From contig DBBX01000031.1 of the NCBI GenBank assembly GCA_002292815.1, positions 62,001-126,000 of the forward strand: a stretch of DNA of 64,000 nucleotides. The letters are read 5' to 3'. The first letter of the stretch is position 1. Each line of letters opens with the position of its first letter. Source of the stretch: Thiotrichaceae bacterium UBA973 (GTDB lineage Bacteria; Pseudomonadota; Gammaproteobacteria; Eutrophobiales; Eutrophobiaceae). The notes below the pieces were generated by a model, which searched no databases, had not been told where the DNA came from, and saw only the letters and a program-made list of their open reading frames with translations. This document shows positions 43,338 through 52,770 of this stretch, in pieces. A program made the translations under genes and the position numbers.

Positions 43338-44092
43338 ATGTTTTTTCCTGACTCATCTCTTCGCTTTATATTTAATAACAAGTAAATAATAAATAATACG
43401 GTTGCAAAAGCGAACCATTGAAAAGCATAACCATTATGCACGTTCTCTCCTGAGCCTGGCTGTCGCCACAATCGATGATAGCCGTGCTCCGACTCCGGTG
43501 ACAACCTGAGAACAAAAGGTAATAGTTTTGTATTGGTCAAATCTGCTATTTCGTCTAGATCTATGCGTTGAACCCTATAAACATCTTCGCTCATTTCTTC
43601 TGGCGGGAGCTCCTTTAATAGCAAACCTGTCTTCGGTATTTCTTTAATAACCGCTTTAATTTCCACCATGCCTTTTGACATAATTAGCTGCGGACCAATT
43701 TTTCGATCTGGACCAGCCGCCAACCAACCTCGGTTAACTAAAACAACGTGATCACTATTATCGAGCTGGAAAGGAGTGTAAACGTAATATCCCGCTTTCG
43801 TATTTTGTATTTGATTATCTAATATCACTTGAAACCCTTCTAAAAAGGATCCATTGGCTGTCACTGGTCGCCATAAAAGGTTTTCCGAGCCTAATGAAAG
43901 AGTATCAGCCTGGTTTAAGTCTATTACATTGCCTGTCTGTCTGTTTTCAAACTCAACATATAAAGTCCTCTTTTGTTCTGCACGATCTAGTTGCCAGCAG
44001 CCCAGAAAAGAAAAGAAACCACATAATATTATTGTTAAAAAACTTGTAATTAGCCTCGGGCTAAAGCACCAGTTCCCAAAATATAGATTCAT
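43334..44092 (-). CDS. SURF1-family cytochrome c oxidase assembly protein
   Basis: 252 residues with TM helices at both ends (about 13-33 and 222-243) and a periplasmic loop between. SURF1 family marks: LGCWQLDRAEQKRTL near the N-terminus, WRPVTANGSFL, VILDNQIQNTKAGYYVYTPF, VNRGWLAAG, and HNGYAFQWFAFATVLFIIYL at the C-terminus. Helps insert heme A into subunit I. The gene is divergent from the short DUF2909 gene on the other strand. Confidence 0.92.
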   Translation of the reverse strand: MNLYFGNWCFSPRLITSFLTIILCGFFSFLGCWQLDRAEQKRTLYVEFENRQTGNVIDLNQADTLSLGSENLLWRPVTANGSFLEGFQVILDNQIQNTKAGYYVYTPFQLDNSDHVVLVNRGWLAAGPDRKIGPQLIMSKGMVEIKAVIKEIPKTGLLLKELPPEEMSEDVYRVQRIDLDEIADLTNTKLLPFVLRLSPESEHGYHRLWRQPGSGENVHNGYAFQWFAFATVLFIIYLLLNIKRRDESGKNI

Positions 44093-44162
44093 ATACTAAA
44101 TGTCTGCTGATTATGCTGTTAGAATATCTACACGAATAACTGAGATAACAATAATTCGCATT

Positions 44163-44372
44163 ATGCTTTTTAAAATATACATCGCAATATTATTTCTCTC
44201 GATAGGCGCTTCATTAATAGCAAGTGGCTTTTTTCTTGTCAAAGATGATTCTAGATCAAAACGCATGGTTACTACGCTTACTTTCAGAATAGCGCTTTCT
44301 GTACTGCTATTTGTATCGCTCTTTGTCGGCTTCAGGTTCGGATGGATTCAACCACACAGTGCAGGCTTTTAA
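44163..44372 (+). CDS. DUF2909 twin-transmembrane protein
   Basis: 69 residues from the ATG at 44163 (MLFKIYIAILFLSIGASLIA); the frame is open from 44100 but the longer start is less likely. Two TM helices (about 3-23 and 45-62) with a basic hairpin KDDSRSKRMVTTLTFR between. This matches DUF2909, a small protein found in cox clusters of gammaproteobacteria. Function unknown, presumably oxidase-related. It runs opposite to the surrounding oxidase genes, between ctaE and surf1. Confidence 0.8.
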   Translation: MLFKIYIAILFLSIGASLIASGFFLVKDDSRSKRMVTTLTFRIALSVLLFVSLFVGFRFGWIQPHSAGF

Positions 44373-44410
44373 ATTGCTTAAAGCTATAATGATTATTTAA
44401 AAGCCCAAAC

Positions 44411-44438
44411 TAAAAAAGGCGCTGCTAATGCAGCGCCT
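44411..44438 (-). terminator. Intrinsic terminator after ctaE
   Basis: Perfect 9-base stem AGGCGCTGC (44417-44425) / GCAGCGCCT (44430-44438), loop TAAT. Read on the minus strand the T run (complement of 44412-44417) follows the hairpin, 24 bases after the ctaE stop. It splits the oxidase cluster into coxB-coxA-ctaG-ctaE and surf1-ctaA-ctaB units. Confidence 0.85.
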
Positions 44439-44461
44439 CCATAATATATTTTTCTGCCTAA

Positions 44462-45355
44462 CTAGATCCAATAAACAAAGACATATAGTCCTAACCAGAC
44501 CACGTCAACAAAGTGCCAATACCAGGCAACACCCTCAAAAGCGAAGTGATCTTTTGATGAAAAATGACCTTTCATTGATCTCACCAGAATAACTAAAATC
44601 ATGGTTGCGCCCATAGTTACATGAAAACCGTGAAAGCCAGTCAACATAAAAAAGGTTGAGCCGTAAACTCCCGATTTCATTGTTAGATCTAATTCATGAT
44701 AAGCATGCGCATATTCTTCCATTTGAAAAAACACGAAAACAAAACCTAAAATAACGGTTGCCGCCAACCACCAACACAGAGGAGCACGATGCTCTTTCTT
44801 CAAGGCATGATGTGCAAGCGTAATTGTCACACCGCTAGACAGAAGCAATATTGTATTCACTAGTGGAACATCAAACGCAGGAATAACTTCCTTAATTGCC
44901 AGATATTTCGAATCTGCAGCTGCCAATGACATATCAGGCGTTGTTAACAAAGGCCATACCGCTTGAAAATCAGGCCACAAAAACATGTTTGTCGCAAAAC
45001 CAGCACCTTCGCCACCGAGCCATGGAACTGATAAGACCCTGATATAGAAAAGCGCTCCAAAGAATGCCGCAAAAAACATTACTTCAGAAAAGATAAACCA
45101 GCTCATGCCCCAACGAAAGCTAATATCAACTTGCTTGTTATAACTCCCAGCAAGGCTTTCGCCTATAACATCTGAAAACCAACCAGAAAACATATAGACA
45201 ACAGCAGCGATACCAATGCCAAGAATAAAGGTGCCGAAACCGGAACCATTCAACATCATGCCACCACCAATGAATGTAGTGAACAATGCCAAAGTGCCTA
45301 CAATAGGCCAGCGGCTTGGTTCCGGGATAAAATATGCGTCTTGAGAGTTAGACAT
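44462..45355 (-). CDS. ctaE: Cytochrome c oxidase subunit III
   Basis: 297 residues, seven TM helices. The typical segments are RWGMSWFIFSEVMFFAAFFGALFYIR (about 80-105), with the conserved Glu, TGFHGFHVTMGATMI (about 236-250) and the end FEGVAWYWHFVDVVWLGLYVFVYWI. Structural subunit of the aa3-type oxidase that may aid proton uptake. Follows ctaG after 32 bases and ends at a terminator. Confidence 0.95.
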   Translation of the reverse strand: MSNSQDAYFIPEPSRWPIVGTLALFTTFIGGGMMLNGSGFGTFILGIGIAAVVYMFSGWFSDVIGESLAGSYNKQVDISFRWGMSWFIFSEVMFFAAFFGALFYIRVLSVPWLGGEGAGFATNMFLWPDFQAVWPLLTTPDMSLAAADSKYLAIKEVIPAFDVPLVNTILLLSSGVTITLAHHALKKEHRAPLCWWLAATVILGFVFVFFQMEEYAHAYHELDLTMKSGVYGSTFFMLTGFHGFHVTMGATMILVILVRSMKGHFSSKDHFAFEGVAWYWHFVDVVWLGLYVFVYWI

Positions 45356-45387
45356 AACTATTCCTCATTTCTATTATTTATTGTTTA

Positions 45388-45966
45388 CTAACTTTTCGAA
45401 CTTATCGCCTTGACAGACTCTTTCTCAGAAACTGCGACATCATCACTGTCAGGGGCTTTAAAAAATGTATATGACAACGTCATTGTTGAAATATTTTCCG
45501 GCAACTCAGAACCAACAACATAGCGCACGATCATCTCCTTGCGTTCACCCGGTTCAAGCAATTGTGCTGTAAAACAAAAGCATTCTGTTTTATCAAAATA
45601 CAATGATGCTAACGCGGGCACTAGGCTAGGTACTGCCTGACCTACAACTGGTTTGTTTGAAGTATTCTCTACAACAAACACTGCCTCAGCGATCTCTCCA
45701 GGATGTACGTTCATTTTGAATTCCGACGCCTTAAACTTCCAGGGCAATGCCGGATTCACATTGGTATCAAACTCAACCGTTACCAAACGATTCATATCCA
45801 CATGCATGGATTCCGCTTTTACCTGAGAAACCTCACCAGTTTTGCCGTTAAGCCCGGTGACATCGCACAACAGATCATACATAGGCACCATCACATAACC
45901 AAAACCAAACATGCATGCAGCAAAAATAAAAAGCTTCTTTGCTGTAACTCTAGTATTTTGTGCCAT
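45388..45966 (-). CDS. ctaG: Cytochrome c oxidase assembly protein CtaG (Cox11 family)
   Basis: 192 residues: short cytoplasmic N-terminus, one TM helix (about 11-29), then a periplasmic immunoglobulin-like copper-binding domain. The Cox11 copper motif CFCF is present in KTECFCFTAQLLEPGE. Delivers Cu(I) to the CuB site of subunit I. A 40-residue membrane protein gene directly precedes it. The last residues are Ser/Lys-rich, not conserved. Confidence 0.93.
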   Translation of the reverse strand: MAQNTRVTAKKLFIFAACMFGFGYVMVPMYDLLCDVTGLNGKTGEVSQVKAESMHVDMNRLVTVEFDTNVNPALPWKFKASEFKMNVHPGEIAEAVFVVENTSNKPVVGQAVPSLVPALASLYFDKTECFCFTAQLLEPGERKEMIVRYVVGSELPENISTMTLSYTFFKAPDSDDVAVSEKESVKAISSKS

Positions 45967-45968
45967 GC

Positions 45969-46091
45969 CTACATGTACACCAGAACTATGCCAGCATAAA
46001 AACCAACTGCTACTAGCCCAAGGACTATGACTAATCGCATGTTCTTCGCTGCTAATTCCTTTTCCGCAGCTTTTTTATCGTTGTCACTCAT
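45969..46091 (-). CDS. Cytochrome oxidase small assembly protein (40 residues)
   Basis: ATG at 46089-46091, stop at 45969-45971. The product has a charged N-terminus (MSDNDKKAAEKELAAKNMR) and one TM helix (LVIVLGLVAVGFYAGIVLVYM). Small proteins of this form lie between coxA and ctaG in gammaproteobacterial oxidase clusters and are annotated as cytochrome oxidase small assembly proteins. Stop and ctaG start are 2 bases apart, so translation is likely coupled. Too short for standard gene cut-offs. Confidence 0.8.
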   Translation of the reverse strand: MSDNDKKAAEKELAAKNMRLVIVLGLVAVGFYAGIVLVYM

Positions 46092-46113
46092 TACCACTTT
46101 TTAACCACTGGCC

Positions 46114-47715
46114 TTAAGAATGTGCCGTTGCATCCGTCACTTCTGGCGGCGTAGTAAAGCTGTGGAATGGCGGAGGCGATGACAAAGTAAATTCTAAACC
46201 ATGTGCGCCTTCCCAAACTTGGTCGGTAGCCTTTTCACCACCACGAATACATTTGATAACAACCCAAACCAGTATCAACTGACTCAGACCAAAGGCAAAA
46301 CCACCAATACTAATAATCATATTCCAGTCTGTAAACTGAGTGCTGTAATCCGGGATACGTCGCGGCATTCCAGCTAAGCCAATGAAATGCATTGGGAAGA
46401 ATAAAACGTTGACCGAGATGGTAGAGGTCCAGAAATGCAGCTTTCCGAGCTTCTCATCGTACATATGCCCAGTCCATTTAGGCATCCAGTAATAAACGCC
46501 ACTGATAATACCAAAGACAATCCCTGGCACGAGAACATAATGAAAGTGAGCCACGATGAAATACGTATCATGATACTGGAAATCGACCGGGGTTATGCCC
46601 ATCATCAAACCAGAGAAACCGCCCAGCGTGAACATAAACAGAACACCAATCGCAAATAGCATTGGCGTTTCAAATGTCATAGAGCCTTTCCACATGGTTG
46701 CCGTCCAGTTAAAGACTTTAACGCCTGTTGGAACTGCGATCGCCATAGTGGCGTACATGAAGAACAACTCTCCTGCCAACGGCATACCAACGGTAAACAT
46801 ATGGTGCGCCCAAACAAAGAAAGACAAGAAGGCAATCGATGCCGTTGCGTATACCATTGACGCATAACCAAACAATGGTTTGCGTGCAAAGGTTGGAATT
46901 ATCTGAGAGATAATACCAAATGATGGTAGTACCAAAATATATACTTCTGGATGACCAAAGAACCAAAATACATGCTGGAACAATACGGGATCGCCACCAC
47001 CAGCCGCATCAAAGAAAGCAGTACCAAAAAACTTATCCGTTAACAACATCGTTACTGCACCAGCCAAAACGGGCATAGCGGCAATCAACAAAAACGCGGT
47101 GATAATCCAAGTCCAGACAAATAATGGCAGTCTCATAAATGTCATGCCTGGTGCACGCATATTAAAGACGGTCGCAATAATATTAATTGCCCCCATAATT
47201 GATGAGATACCCAGAAAATGCACGGCAAAGATTAAGAATGGGAATCCATCGCCTAATTGCAGCACTAGTGGGGGATACATTGTCCAGCCACCCGCCGGAG
47301 CGCCGCCTTGCATAAAGAAGGTAGCTAACAACAACGTAAATGCAAATGGAAGAATCCAAAAGCTCATATTGTTCATTCGTGGCATCGCCATGTCCGGCGC
47401 ACCAATCATCATCGGTATCATCCAGTTCGCCAGACCAACACCAGCGGGCATCACGGCACCGAAAATCATGACTAGCGCATGTACTGTAGTCATGGAATTG
47501 AAAAACTGCGGATCGACAAACTGCAGTCCTGGCTGAAATAGCTCAGCTCGGATAACCATTGCCATGGCGCCGCCGATAAAAAACATAATCAAGGAGAACA
47601 CCAAATACATGGTGCCGATGTCCTTGTGATTAGTAGAAAACAGCCAACGGCCTATGCCAGTTGGCTTGTGGTCGTGGTCGTGGTGATCATCCTCGTGGAC
47701 AGCTGCGTAGCTCAT
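46114..47715 (-). CDS. coxA: Cytochrome c oxidase subunit I
   Basis: 533 residues, twelve TM helices. Heme a and heme a3-CuB ligands are visible: TTVHALVMIFG (heme a His), WFFGHPEVYIL (CuB His-Glu-Tyr: H-x3-Y), VWAHHMFTVG (two CuB His) and VAHFHYVLVPG (heme a3 and heme a His). The HPEVY motif marks a proton-pumping A-type oxidase. The N-terminus is His-rich (HEDDHHDHDHK). Catalyses oxygen reduction at the inner membrane. Follows coxB after 55 bases. Confidence 0.97.
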   Translation of the reverse strand: MSYAAVHEDDHHDHDHKPTGIGRWLFSTNHKDIGTMYLVFSLIMFFIGGAMAMVIRAELFQPGLQFVDPQFFNSMTTVHALVMIFGAVMPAGVGLANWMIPMMIGAPDMAMPRMNNMSFWILPFAFTLLLATFFMQGGAPAGGWTMYPPLVLQLGDGFPFLIFAVHFLGISSIMGAINIIATVFNMRAPGMTFMRLPLFVWTWIITAFLLIAAMPVLAGAVTMLLTDKFFGTAFFDAAGGGDPVLFQHVFWFFGHPEVYILVLPSFGIISQIIPTFARKPLFGYASMVYATASIAFLSFFVWAHHMFTVGMPLAGELFFMYATMAIAVPTGVKVFNWTATMWKGSMTFETPMLFAIGVLFMFTLGGFSGLMMGITPVDFQYHDTYFIVAHFHYVLVPGIVFGIISGVYYWMPKWTGHMYDEKLGKLHFWTSTISVNVLFFPMHFIGLAGMPRRIPDYSTQFTDWNMIISIGGFAFGLSQLILVWVVIKCIRGGEKATDQVWEGAHGLEFTLSSPPPFHSFTTPPEVTDATAHS

Positions 47716-47770
47716 GAATCTATCCTCTAATTATCTATCTATTCGTTTATATAAATCTAAAAAATTTCGA

Positions 47771-48907
47771 TTACCTTGCTGCTTTTACGTCAGCCGGCTG
47801 TATTGCGTCTTTTGCTGTGTTATCCCATGAATTTCGTTCATGCGTCATAACAGCAGCCAGATCCGCATCGTTTAGTTGTTCCTTGAAAGCGGGCATTAAG
47901 TTTTTGCCGTTTAAAATCAGATCAATCATCTCTGCTGCGGAACCATTAACAATCGCGCTGCCGTTTAAGGCCGGGAACAACCCTTCGACACCATTGCCGT
48001 TAGCCTGATGACATGAGACACAGTTTGCAGCATAAACAGATTTGCCTTTCTCCAACAATTCTTCTTTGGACCATTCTCGATTAGCGCCATCTGCAGCAGC
48101 AAGCTGAATAGCTTTTTGCTCTTCAACCCAAACGGCATATTCTTCTTTCGAAACAGCATGGACAACAATAGGCATGAAGCCATGATCTTTCCCGCATAAT
48201 TCAGTACATTTACCACGATAGATACCGGGCTCATCTATATATGTCCAGTTATCGTTTATATAGCCAGGAACTGCATCACGCTTCCACCCCAAAGCAGGGA
48301 CCCACCAAGCATGTATGACATCAGCCGCCGTGGTCAGGATTCTTATTTTTGTGTCAACAGGAAGCACAACCGGGTTATCTACGTTTTTGAGGTAATTTTC
48401 GATTGTGAACGGGTCTATGCCTGAGTTTCTTTGTCGCGCTTTATTGTCTTCTTCAGACAAGGCGCTAAAGAAGCTTATGCCTTCATCGAGATAATCATAT
48501 TTCCACTTCCACTGGTAACCCGTGACTTTTAATGTCATTTCCGCATCGCCCGTTTTTTCCATAAAGACCAGCGTTTTAGTGGCAGGAATCGCCATGCCGA
48601 CCAAAATCAAAATAGGAATAATCGTCCAAGTGATTTCAGCAGTGGTGCTGTGGTGAAATTGTGCAGCGACCGCGCCCTTTGATTTTCTATGGTGGAAAAT
48701 TGACCAGGCCATCACACCGAAAACAGCAATACCAATTACCGTAACGATGTACAAAATGATCATGTGTAATTCATAGACTTTATGACTGGTTGGCGTGACG
48801 CCTTCAGTCAAATTGAGCGGATATTCGGCTAGAACAGCCCCACTCACTAGGAATAATGAAACTGCAACTAACCCAAGCACAGTTTGTTTTAATTTATCGA
48901 CTGACAT
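47771..48907 (-). CDS. coxB: Cytochrome c oxidase subunit II with fused cytochrome c domain
   Basis: 378 residues. Signal peptide (about 1-27), two TM helices (about 45-68 and 90-112), then the CuA domain with HAWWVPALGWKRDAVPG and CTELCGKDHGFMPIVV (the CuA Cys pair, His and Met). Residues about 275-365 add a cytochrome c domain with heme site CVSCH and a distal Met in NLMPAFKEQL. This is the caa3-like subunit II form, where the electron carrier is part of the oxidase. First gene of the oxidase operon. Confidence 0.95.
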   Translation of the reverse strand: MSVDKLKQTVLGLVAVSLFLVSGAVLAEYPLNLTEGVTPTSHKVYELHMIILYIVTVIGIAVFGVMAWSIFHHRKSKGAVAAQFHHSTTAEITWTIIPILILVGMAIPATKTLVFMEKTGDAEMTLKVTGYQWKWKYDYLDEGISFFSALSEEDNKARQRNSGIDPFTIENYLKNVDNPVVLPVDTKIRILTTAADVIHAWWVPALGWKRDAVPGYINDNWTYIDEPGIYRGKCTELCGKDHGFMPIVVHAVSKEEYAVWVEEQKAIQLAAADGANREWSKEELLEKGKSVYAANCVSCHQANGNGVEGLFPALNGSAIVNGSAAEMIDLILNGKNLMPAFKEQLNDADLAAVMTHERNSWDNTAKDAIQPADVKAAR

Positions 48908-49265
48908 ACAACAATCCTCAGCATTGATGATTTTTATTTTTAATAACTACTTCTTAAATTATTACTTTTACAATTCTTTTACGACGTCACAAATGTTATC
49001 TCGCTCAACCAAACAACTTAATATTAATAAGGCAATGATGTCATATCACCAATCAAGCTGAAAGCATTGTATTTCTTACTTTTAGCACAAGCTCAAACTT
49101 TAAAACAGCCTTTCAGAAGCCCTAATTAGAGGATTTCTTTGGCTTAATTCTATTGGGTTTTATCACAGACATTCATTCCCTGATCTATAACCCCATGATT
49201 TTCTTCCTCTTCAAGGTGCGACAATATGCCTTAAATTGGGCACTTGTTGCAACCTTAAGCTTATA
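48908..49265 (-). other. 358-base intergenic region upstream of coxB, downstream of bioD
   Basis: No gene seen. Should contain the coxB promoter near 48910-49000, but I could not fix a -35/-10 pair. An 18-base sequence (49091-49108) repeats exactly that at 20038-20055. No terminator hairpin recognised after bioD. Confidence 0.4.
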
Positions 49266-49958
49266 TTATCTAGCGCCGTAGCCCAATATAAAAGAGGGAT
49301 CTATATTTTTTGCCATTTCTACTGAATCTAGCCCAACCATATTATCTAGATCCGCAATATTTGGACAAGCCAGCTCCTCGTTTAAGAATTCCAAAGTTTC
49401 TTCTTTATATAAATACTCTTTATCTAACTGATTACAGACCCAGCCACATAGATTTATGCCGTCTGCCCTTATCGCCTCAGCAGTTAAAGTTGCATGATTA
49501 ATACAGCCTAAGCGCAGGCCAACGACCAAGATAACGGGTATACCCAGCTCACGCACTATATCAGCCGTGCTAATTTCGTCAGACATTGGCACACGCCAGC
49601 CACCGACACCTTCAACAATGATATTGTCACAAGCCGATGCTAAATGATTATAGCTAGCGACTATCTGATCAATCTCGACAAACACCCCTGCTCGTCGAGC
49701 AGCAAAGTTAGGTGACACAGACGGCTCAAACACATATGGATTAATGAGTTCATAATCTACAAGCTCACTAGAGCACTGCATTATTAGTCTCGCATCATCA
49801 TTCATTAGCTTGCCATTGACATAATTTCCACCACTCGCTATTGGCTTCATGCCATTAGTTTTGCGTCCTTGCTCCTTTAGTGCCTCGATCAAGGCGAGTG
49901 TAAACCAGGTTTTTCCCACACCAGTATCTGTGCCAGTAATAAAAACTCCTTTGCTCAT
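49266..49958 (-). CDS. bioD: Dethiobiotin synthetase
   Basis: 230 residues. Closes the ureido ring of dethiobiotin using CO2 and ATP. P loop FITGTDTGVGKTWFTLAL (about residues 5-22), KPIASGG, EGVGGWRVPMSD (about 115-126). Last gene of the biotin operon, 2 bases after bioC. Confidence 0.95.
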   Translation of the reverse strand: MSKGVFITGTDTGVGKTWFTLALIEALKEQGRKTNGMKPIASGGNYVNGKLMNDDARLIMQCSSELVDYELINPYVFEPSVSPNFAARRAGVFVEIDQIVASYNHLASACDNIIVEGVGGWRVPMSDEISTADIVRELGIPVILVVGLRLGCINHATLTAEAIRADGINLCGWVCNQLDKEYLYKEETLEFLNEELACPNIADLDNMVGLDSVEMAKNIDPSFILGYGAR

Positions 49959-49960
49959 AA

Positions 49961-50866
49961 CTACTTTTGCTTTTTGTCCCTGAGGTCTTGCCGTAACTGA
50001 TCTAATGATATTGACTGAGAGTTTTCAGTCGTACTCTTGCCCCTCTGCCGATGTGGCCGCCACGCATGCCCATAGATAACCTCATAGGTAGCGGGCAATT
50101 TATTATCTGCTCGAAATGTTTCGTAATGAGATATAACTTTATTTAAACGCTGTTTCCCTGTCAGGGTTTTACGCCGGCCTTTATTTACATTGTGCGCGCC
50201 AATATTTTTTAACTCATTCATAAGCTGTTTACAATCATTGTAGGTCAAAACAATATGCTCAACACTCAGCACCGGGGCATCCATGTCGTTCCGAATCAGT
50301 GAGTCACCAATATCATGCATATCAACAAAGGCGTTTACATGAATATCGTCGTCTACCTTTTGCCAACATTCGCGTAATTCTTTTAATGTGTCTGGACCAA
50401 AGCTGGCAAACAAAAAGACACCGCCGGGTTTAAGCATCCGCTTAATTTCAGCAAATACTTGATCCAGATCGTTGCACCATTGCAGCATCAAACTGCTAAA
50501 CACTAGGTCAAACTGATTGTCATCTATAGGCATATGTGCGGCGTCAGCACAGAGAAAATGATTTTTAGAGAAATACCTCGATGACTGTTTACGCGCGGTC
50601 TTTAACATCTCGCCAGAAATATCGCTTTGATAAAATTGTGCCTTTTTAAATCTTTGTTTTAATTTTCTCGATCCATAGCCTGTTCCCGAACCTATGTCTA
50701 AAATTGATGCCGGATTAATTTTAATCAGATCAAACGACTCGACCAATCGATCAACAACGGTTTGTTGTAACAAGGAAAATGTATCGTATTCCTTAGCGGC
50801 AACGTCAAACGCATGCGCAACATTTAATCTTTCGATATCATAATCACTATTATTTAAATTTTGCAC
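49961..50866 (-). CDS. bioC: Malonyl-ACP O-methyltransferase
   Basis: 301 residues. SAM methyltransferase: motif I ILDIGSGTGYGSRKL (about residues 60-74), then FDLVFSSLMLQWCNDLDQVFAEIKRMLKPGGVFLFASFGPDTLKELR, typical of BioC. Methylates the free carboxyl of malonyl-ACP so that fatty acid enzymes can extend it to pimeloyl-ACP methyl ester. The start overlaps bioH by 17 bases. BioC is about 250 residues in E. coli; the extra C-terminal 30 residues here are basic. Confidence 0.93.
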   Translation of the reverse strand: MQNLNNSDYDIERLNVAHAFDVAAKEYDTFSLLQQTVVDRLVESFDLIKINPASILDIGSGTGYGSRKLKQRFKKAQFYQSDISGEMLKTARKQSSRYFSKNHFLCADAAHMPIDDNQFDLVFSSLMLQWCNDLDQVFAEIKRMLKPGGVFLFASFGPDTLKELRECWQKVDDDIHVNAFVDMHDIGDSLIRNDMDAPVLSVEHIVLTYNDCKQLMNELKNIGAHNVNKGRRKTLTGKQRLNKVISHYETFRADNKLPATYEVIYGHAWRPHRQRGKSTTENSQSISLDQLRQDLRDKKQK

Positions 50867-51593
50867 TTATAAACTCGTTTATTAAATTTATCGTTTCTTC
50901 TGGTTGTCCAACAAACAGCGCATGGCAACTATTTTTAATGATCTTGTATTCCGTCTGATGAAGTAATTGTTCTAATTGTTTAATTACTTCGGGACTTATA
51001 AGCGCATCATGTTCACCCAGCAAATGTAGTGTCGGTATTTTTAGAGCCGCAAACTCTTTTCTTTGATCTTGTTCAAATAATTCATTCAACCAAAAAGAAA
51101 GTGTTGCGCTGTATTTTTCATTCGCAACATGTGACCTTAATGTTTTAATTATATTTTTTGCTTCTTTGTCACCATGTGCGATCAGCCCGGCAAAATATTC
51201 AATTGTTTTTTTAGGGTTGCTTAACAAACTACTTTGCAGATCAAAAATTGAATTTTTATCAATCACATTATTCCAATCTGGCTTATTTACAAAACATGGC
51301 ACGCTAGCAATATAAACAATTGCTTTTATTTTATCAGTCCTGTTCGCTAAACAAGTCGCAACTAAACCACCAAAAGACCAGGCAATAATGACAGTATTAT
51401 TTTCAATCATTTTCTCTACGCTTACTGCTAACGCATCTACACCATCCGCATTAATATCTTTAGCTATCGTATAAAGACATATTTTATCGATACGATCAAA
51501 ACCATTTAACTGATCAGCAAAACCATCCCAAATTGATTTGTTAATGCCCCAGCCGTGCAACAAGACACAATCGAGCTTTTGTTTACTGTTCAT
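50850..51593 (-). CDS. bioH: Pimeloyl-ACP methyl ester carboxylesterase
   Basis: 247 residues, alpha/beta hydrolase. Nucleophile Ser in AWSFGGLVA (about residue 75), acid in LLGEHDALISPEV, and catalytic His in NSCHALFVGQPEE. Starts LDCVLLHGWGINKSIWDGF, typical of BioH. Removes the methyl group added by BioC, ending pimeloyl-ACP synthesis. Overlaps bioF by 11 bases and bioC by 17 bases, so the three genes are coupled. Confidence 0.92.
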   Translation of the reverse strand: MNSKQKLDCVLLHGWGINKSIWDGFADQLNGFDRIDKICLYTIAKDINADGVDALAVSVEKMIENNTVIIAWSFGGLVATCLANRTDKIKAIVYIASVPCFVNKPDWNNVIDKNSIFDLQSSLLSNPKKTIEYFAGLIAHGDKEAKNIIKTLRSHVANEKYSATLSFWLNELFEQDQRKEFAALKIPTLHLLGEHDALISPEVIKQLEQLLHQTEYKIIKNSCHALFVGQPEETINLINEFISAKFK

Positions 51594-52737
51594 CTAAATT
51601 ATTTTTTATTGCCCGGACCAGACGTGCAACTTGTTCCTTGTTATGAGCGGCCGTAAAACTTAATCTTAATCGTGAAGTTCCTTTTGCAACTGTTGGCGGA
51701 CGTATGGCTGCTGCTAATAGCTTGTTTTTATACAAGGATTCACTTAATTCTACAGTTTTATTCGCGTTGCCAATTATTAAAGGCTGTATATGGGAACCTG
51801 ATTCACTCGCTTCTAATTTAGCATCTTGCATCAACTCTTTATAAAGCTTGATTAAGCGGAATAGATTTTGTCGCAGCTCTCCCGCGTTCTCAACCAGATC
51901 AATAGCTTGTGTCATCGCTGCCGCCAGGGATGGCAGCATAGCTGTTGTATATATATAGGTTCTTGCCTTTTGTATAAAAGCTTCTACATGCAATGCGCTC
52001 CCGGACACAAAAGCACCGCACCCACCAAATGATTTACCAAACGTTCCTATCAACAAAGGCACTTGCAATTGATCAAGTTTTTGCAACTCTAATAATCCAG
52101 CCCCCGTGTCTCCCAAGACACCCAGCCCATGTGCATCATCAACTATCAAAAAAGCATCATATGTTTTACATAATTTTGCTATTTCAACTATGGGCGCAAA
52201 GTCGCCATCCATGCTAAACACCCCGTCTGTCATAACCACTAAATTATTATTTTTATATTTTTCTAATAAAAATTTGAGATGGTTTATATCGCTATGCCGA
52301 TAACGCACAAGACGTCCTTTTGACAATTGAGCTGCGTCTATTAAAGAAGCGTGATTAAGTTTATCTTGTAATATTATAGTATTCGAGTCTATCAGGACTG
52401 AAGCAATGGCAAGGTTTGCCAAGTAGCCCGAACTAAAGACTAATGCAGCATCTCTGTTAAGAAACTCAGCCAACCTTTTTTCTAGCATCTTGTGTGGTGT
52501 TGAATGACCGACTACTAATTGTGATGATCCCGCACCTACACCATAGGCCTCAATGGCCGCTATCATGCTCGCCTTTAAAACTTCATTATTAGCTAAACCT
52601 AAATAATCATTACTACTGAAATTTAAATATTCTTCATCATCAATTACAACCAGCGGCCCTTGATAAGAATCTATAGTCCTTCTGACTCTATACAAACCAT
52701 CAAACTCACGTTGATTTAATTCGTCAACTAGCTTCAC
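51583..52737 (-). CDS. bioF: 8-amino-7-oxononanoate synthase
   Basis: 384 residues. PLP enzyme condensing pimeloyl-ACP and L-alanine. SNDYLGLANNEVLKA near residue 40, GSGSSQLV-like GAGSSQLVVGHSTPHKMLE, DDAHGLGVLGDTG (about 200-212) and PLP Lys in GTFGKSFGGCGAF (about residue 234). Second gene in the operon, 33 bases after bioB. Confidence 0.96.
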   Translation of the reverse strand: MKLVDELNQREFDGLYRVRRTIDSYQGPLVVIDDEEYLNFSSNDYLGLANNEVLKASMIAAIEAYGVGAGSSQLVVGHSTPHKMLEKRLAEFLNRDAALVFSSGYLANLAIASVLIDSNTIILQDKLNHASLIDAAQLSKGRLVRYRHSDINHLKFLLEKYKNNNLVVMTDGVFSMDGDFAPIVEIAKLCKTYDAFLIVDDAHGLGVLGDTGAGLLELQKLDQLQVPLLIGTFGKSFGGCGAFVSGSALHVEAFIQKARTYIYTTAMLPSLAAAMTQAIDLVENAGELRQNLFRLIKLYKELMQDAKLEASESGSHIQPLIIGNANKTVELSESLYKNKLLAAAIRPPTVAKGTSRLRLSFTAAHNKEQVARLVRAIKNNLDEQ

Positions 52738-52770
52738 TGTGATTGTATAAGATTAGTTGTTATGCCTTCG

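Noticed and set aside
47099..47536. Rightward open frame of 145 codons inside coxA
   Set aside because: Antisense to the highly conserved subunit I; no independent support despite its length.
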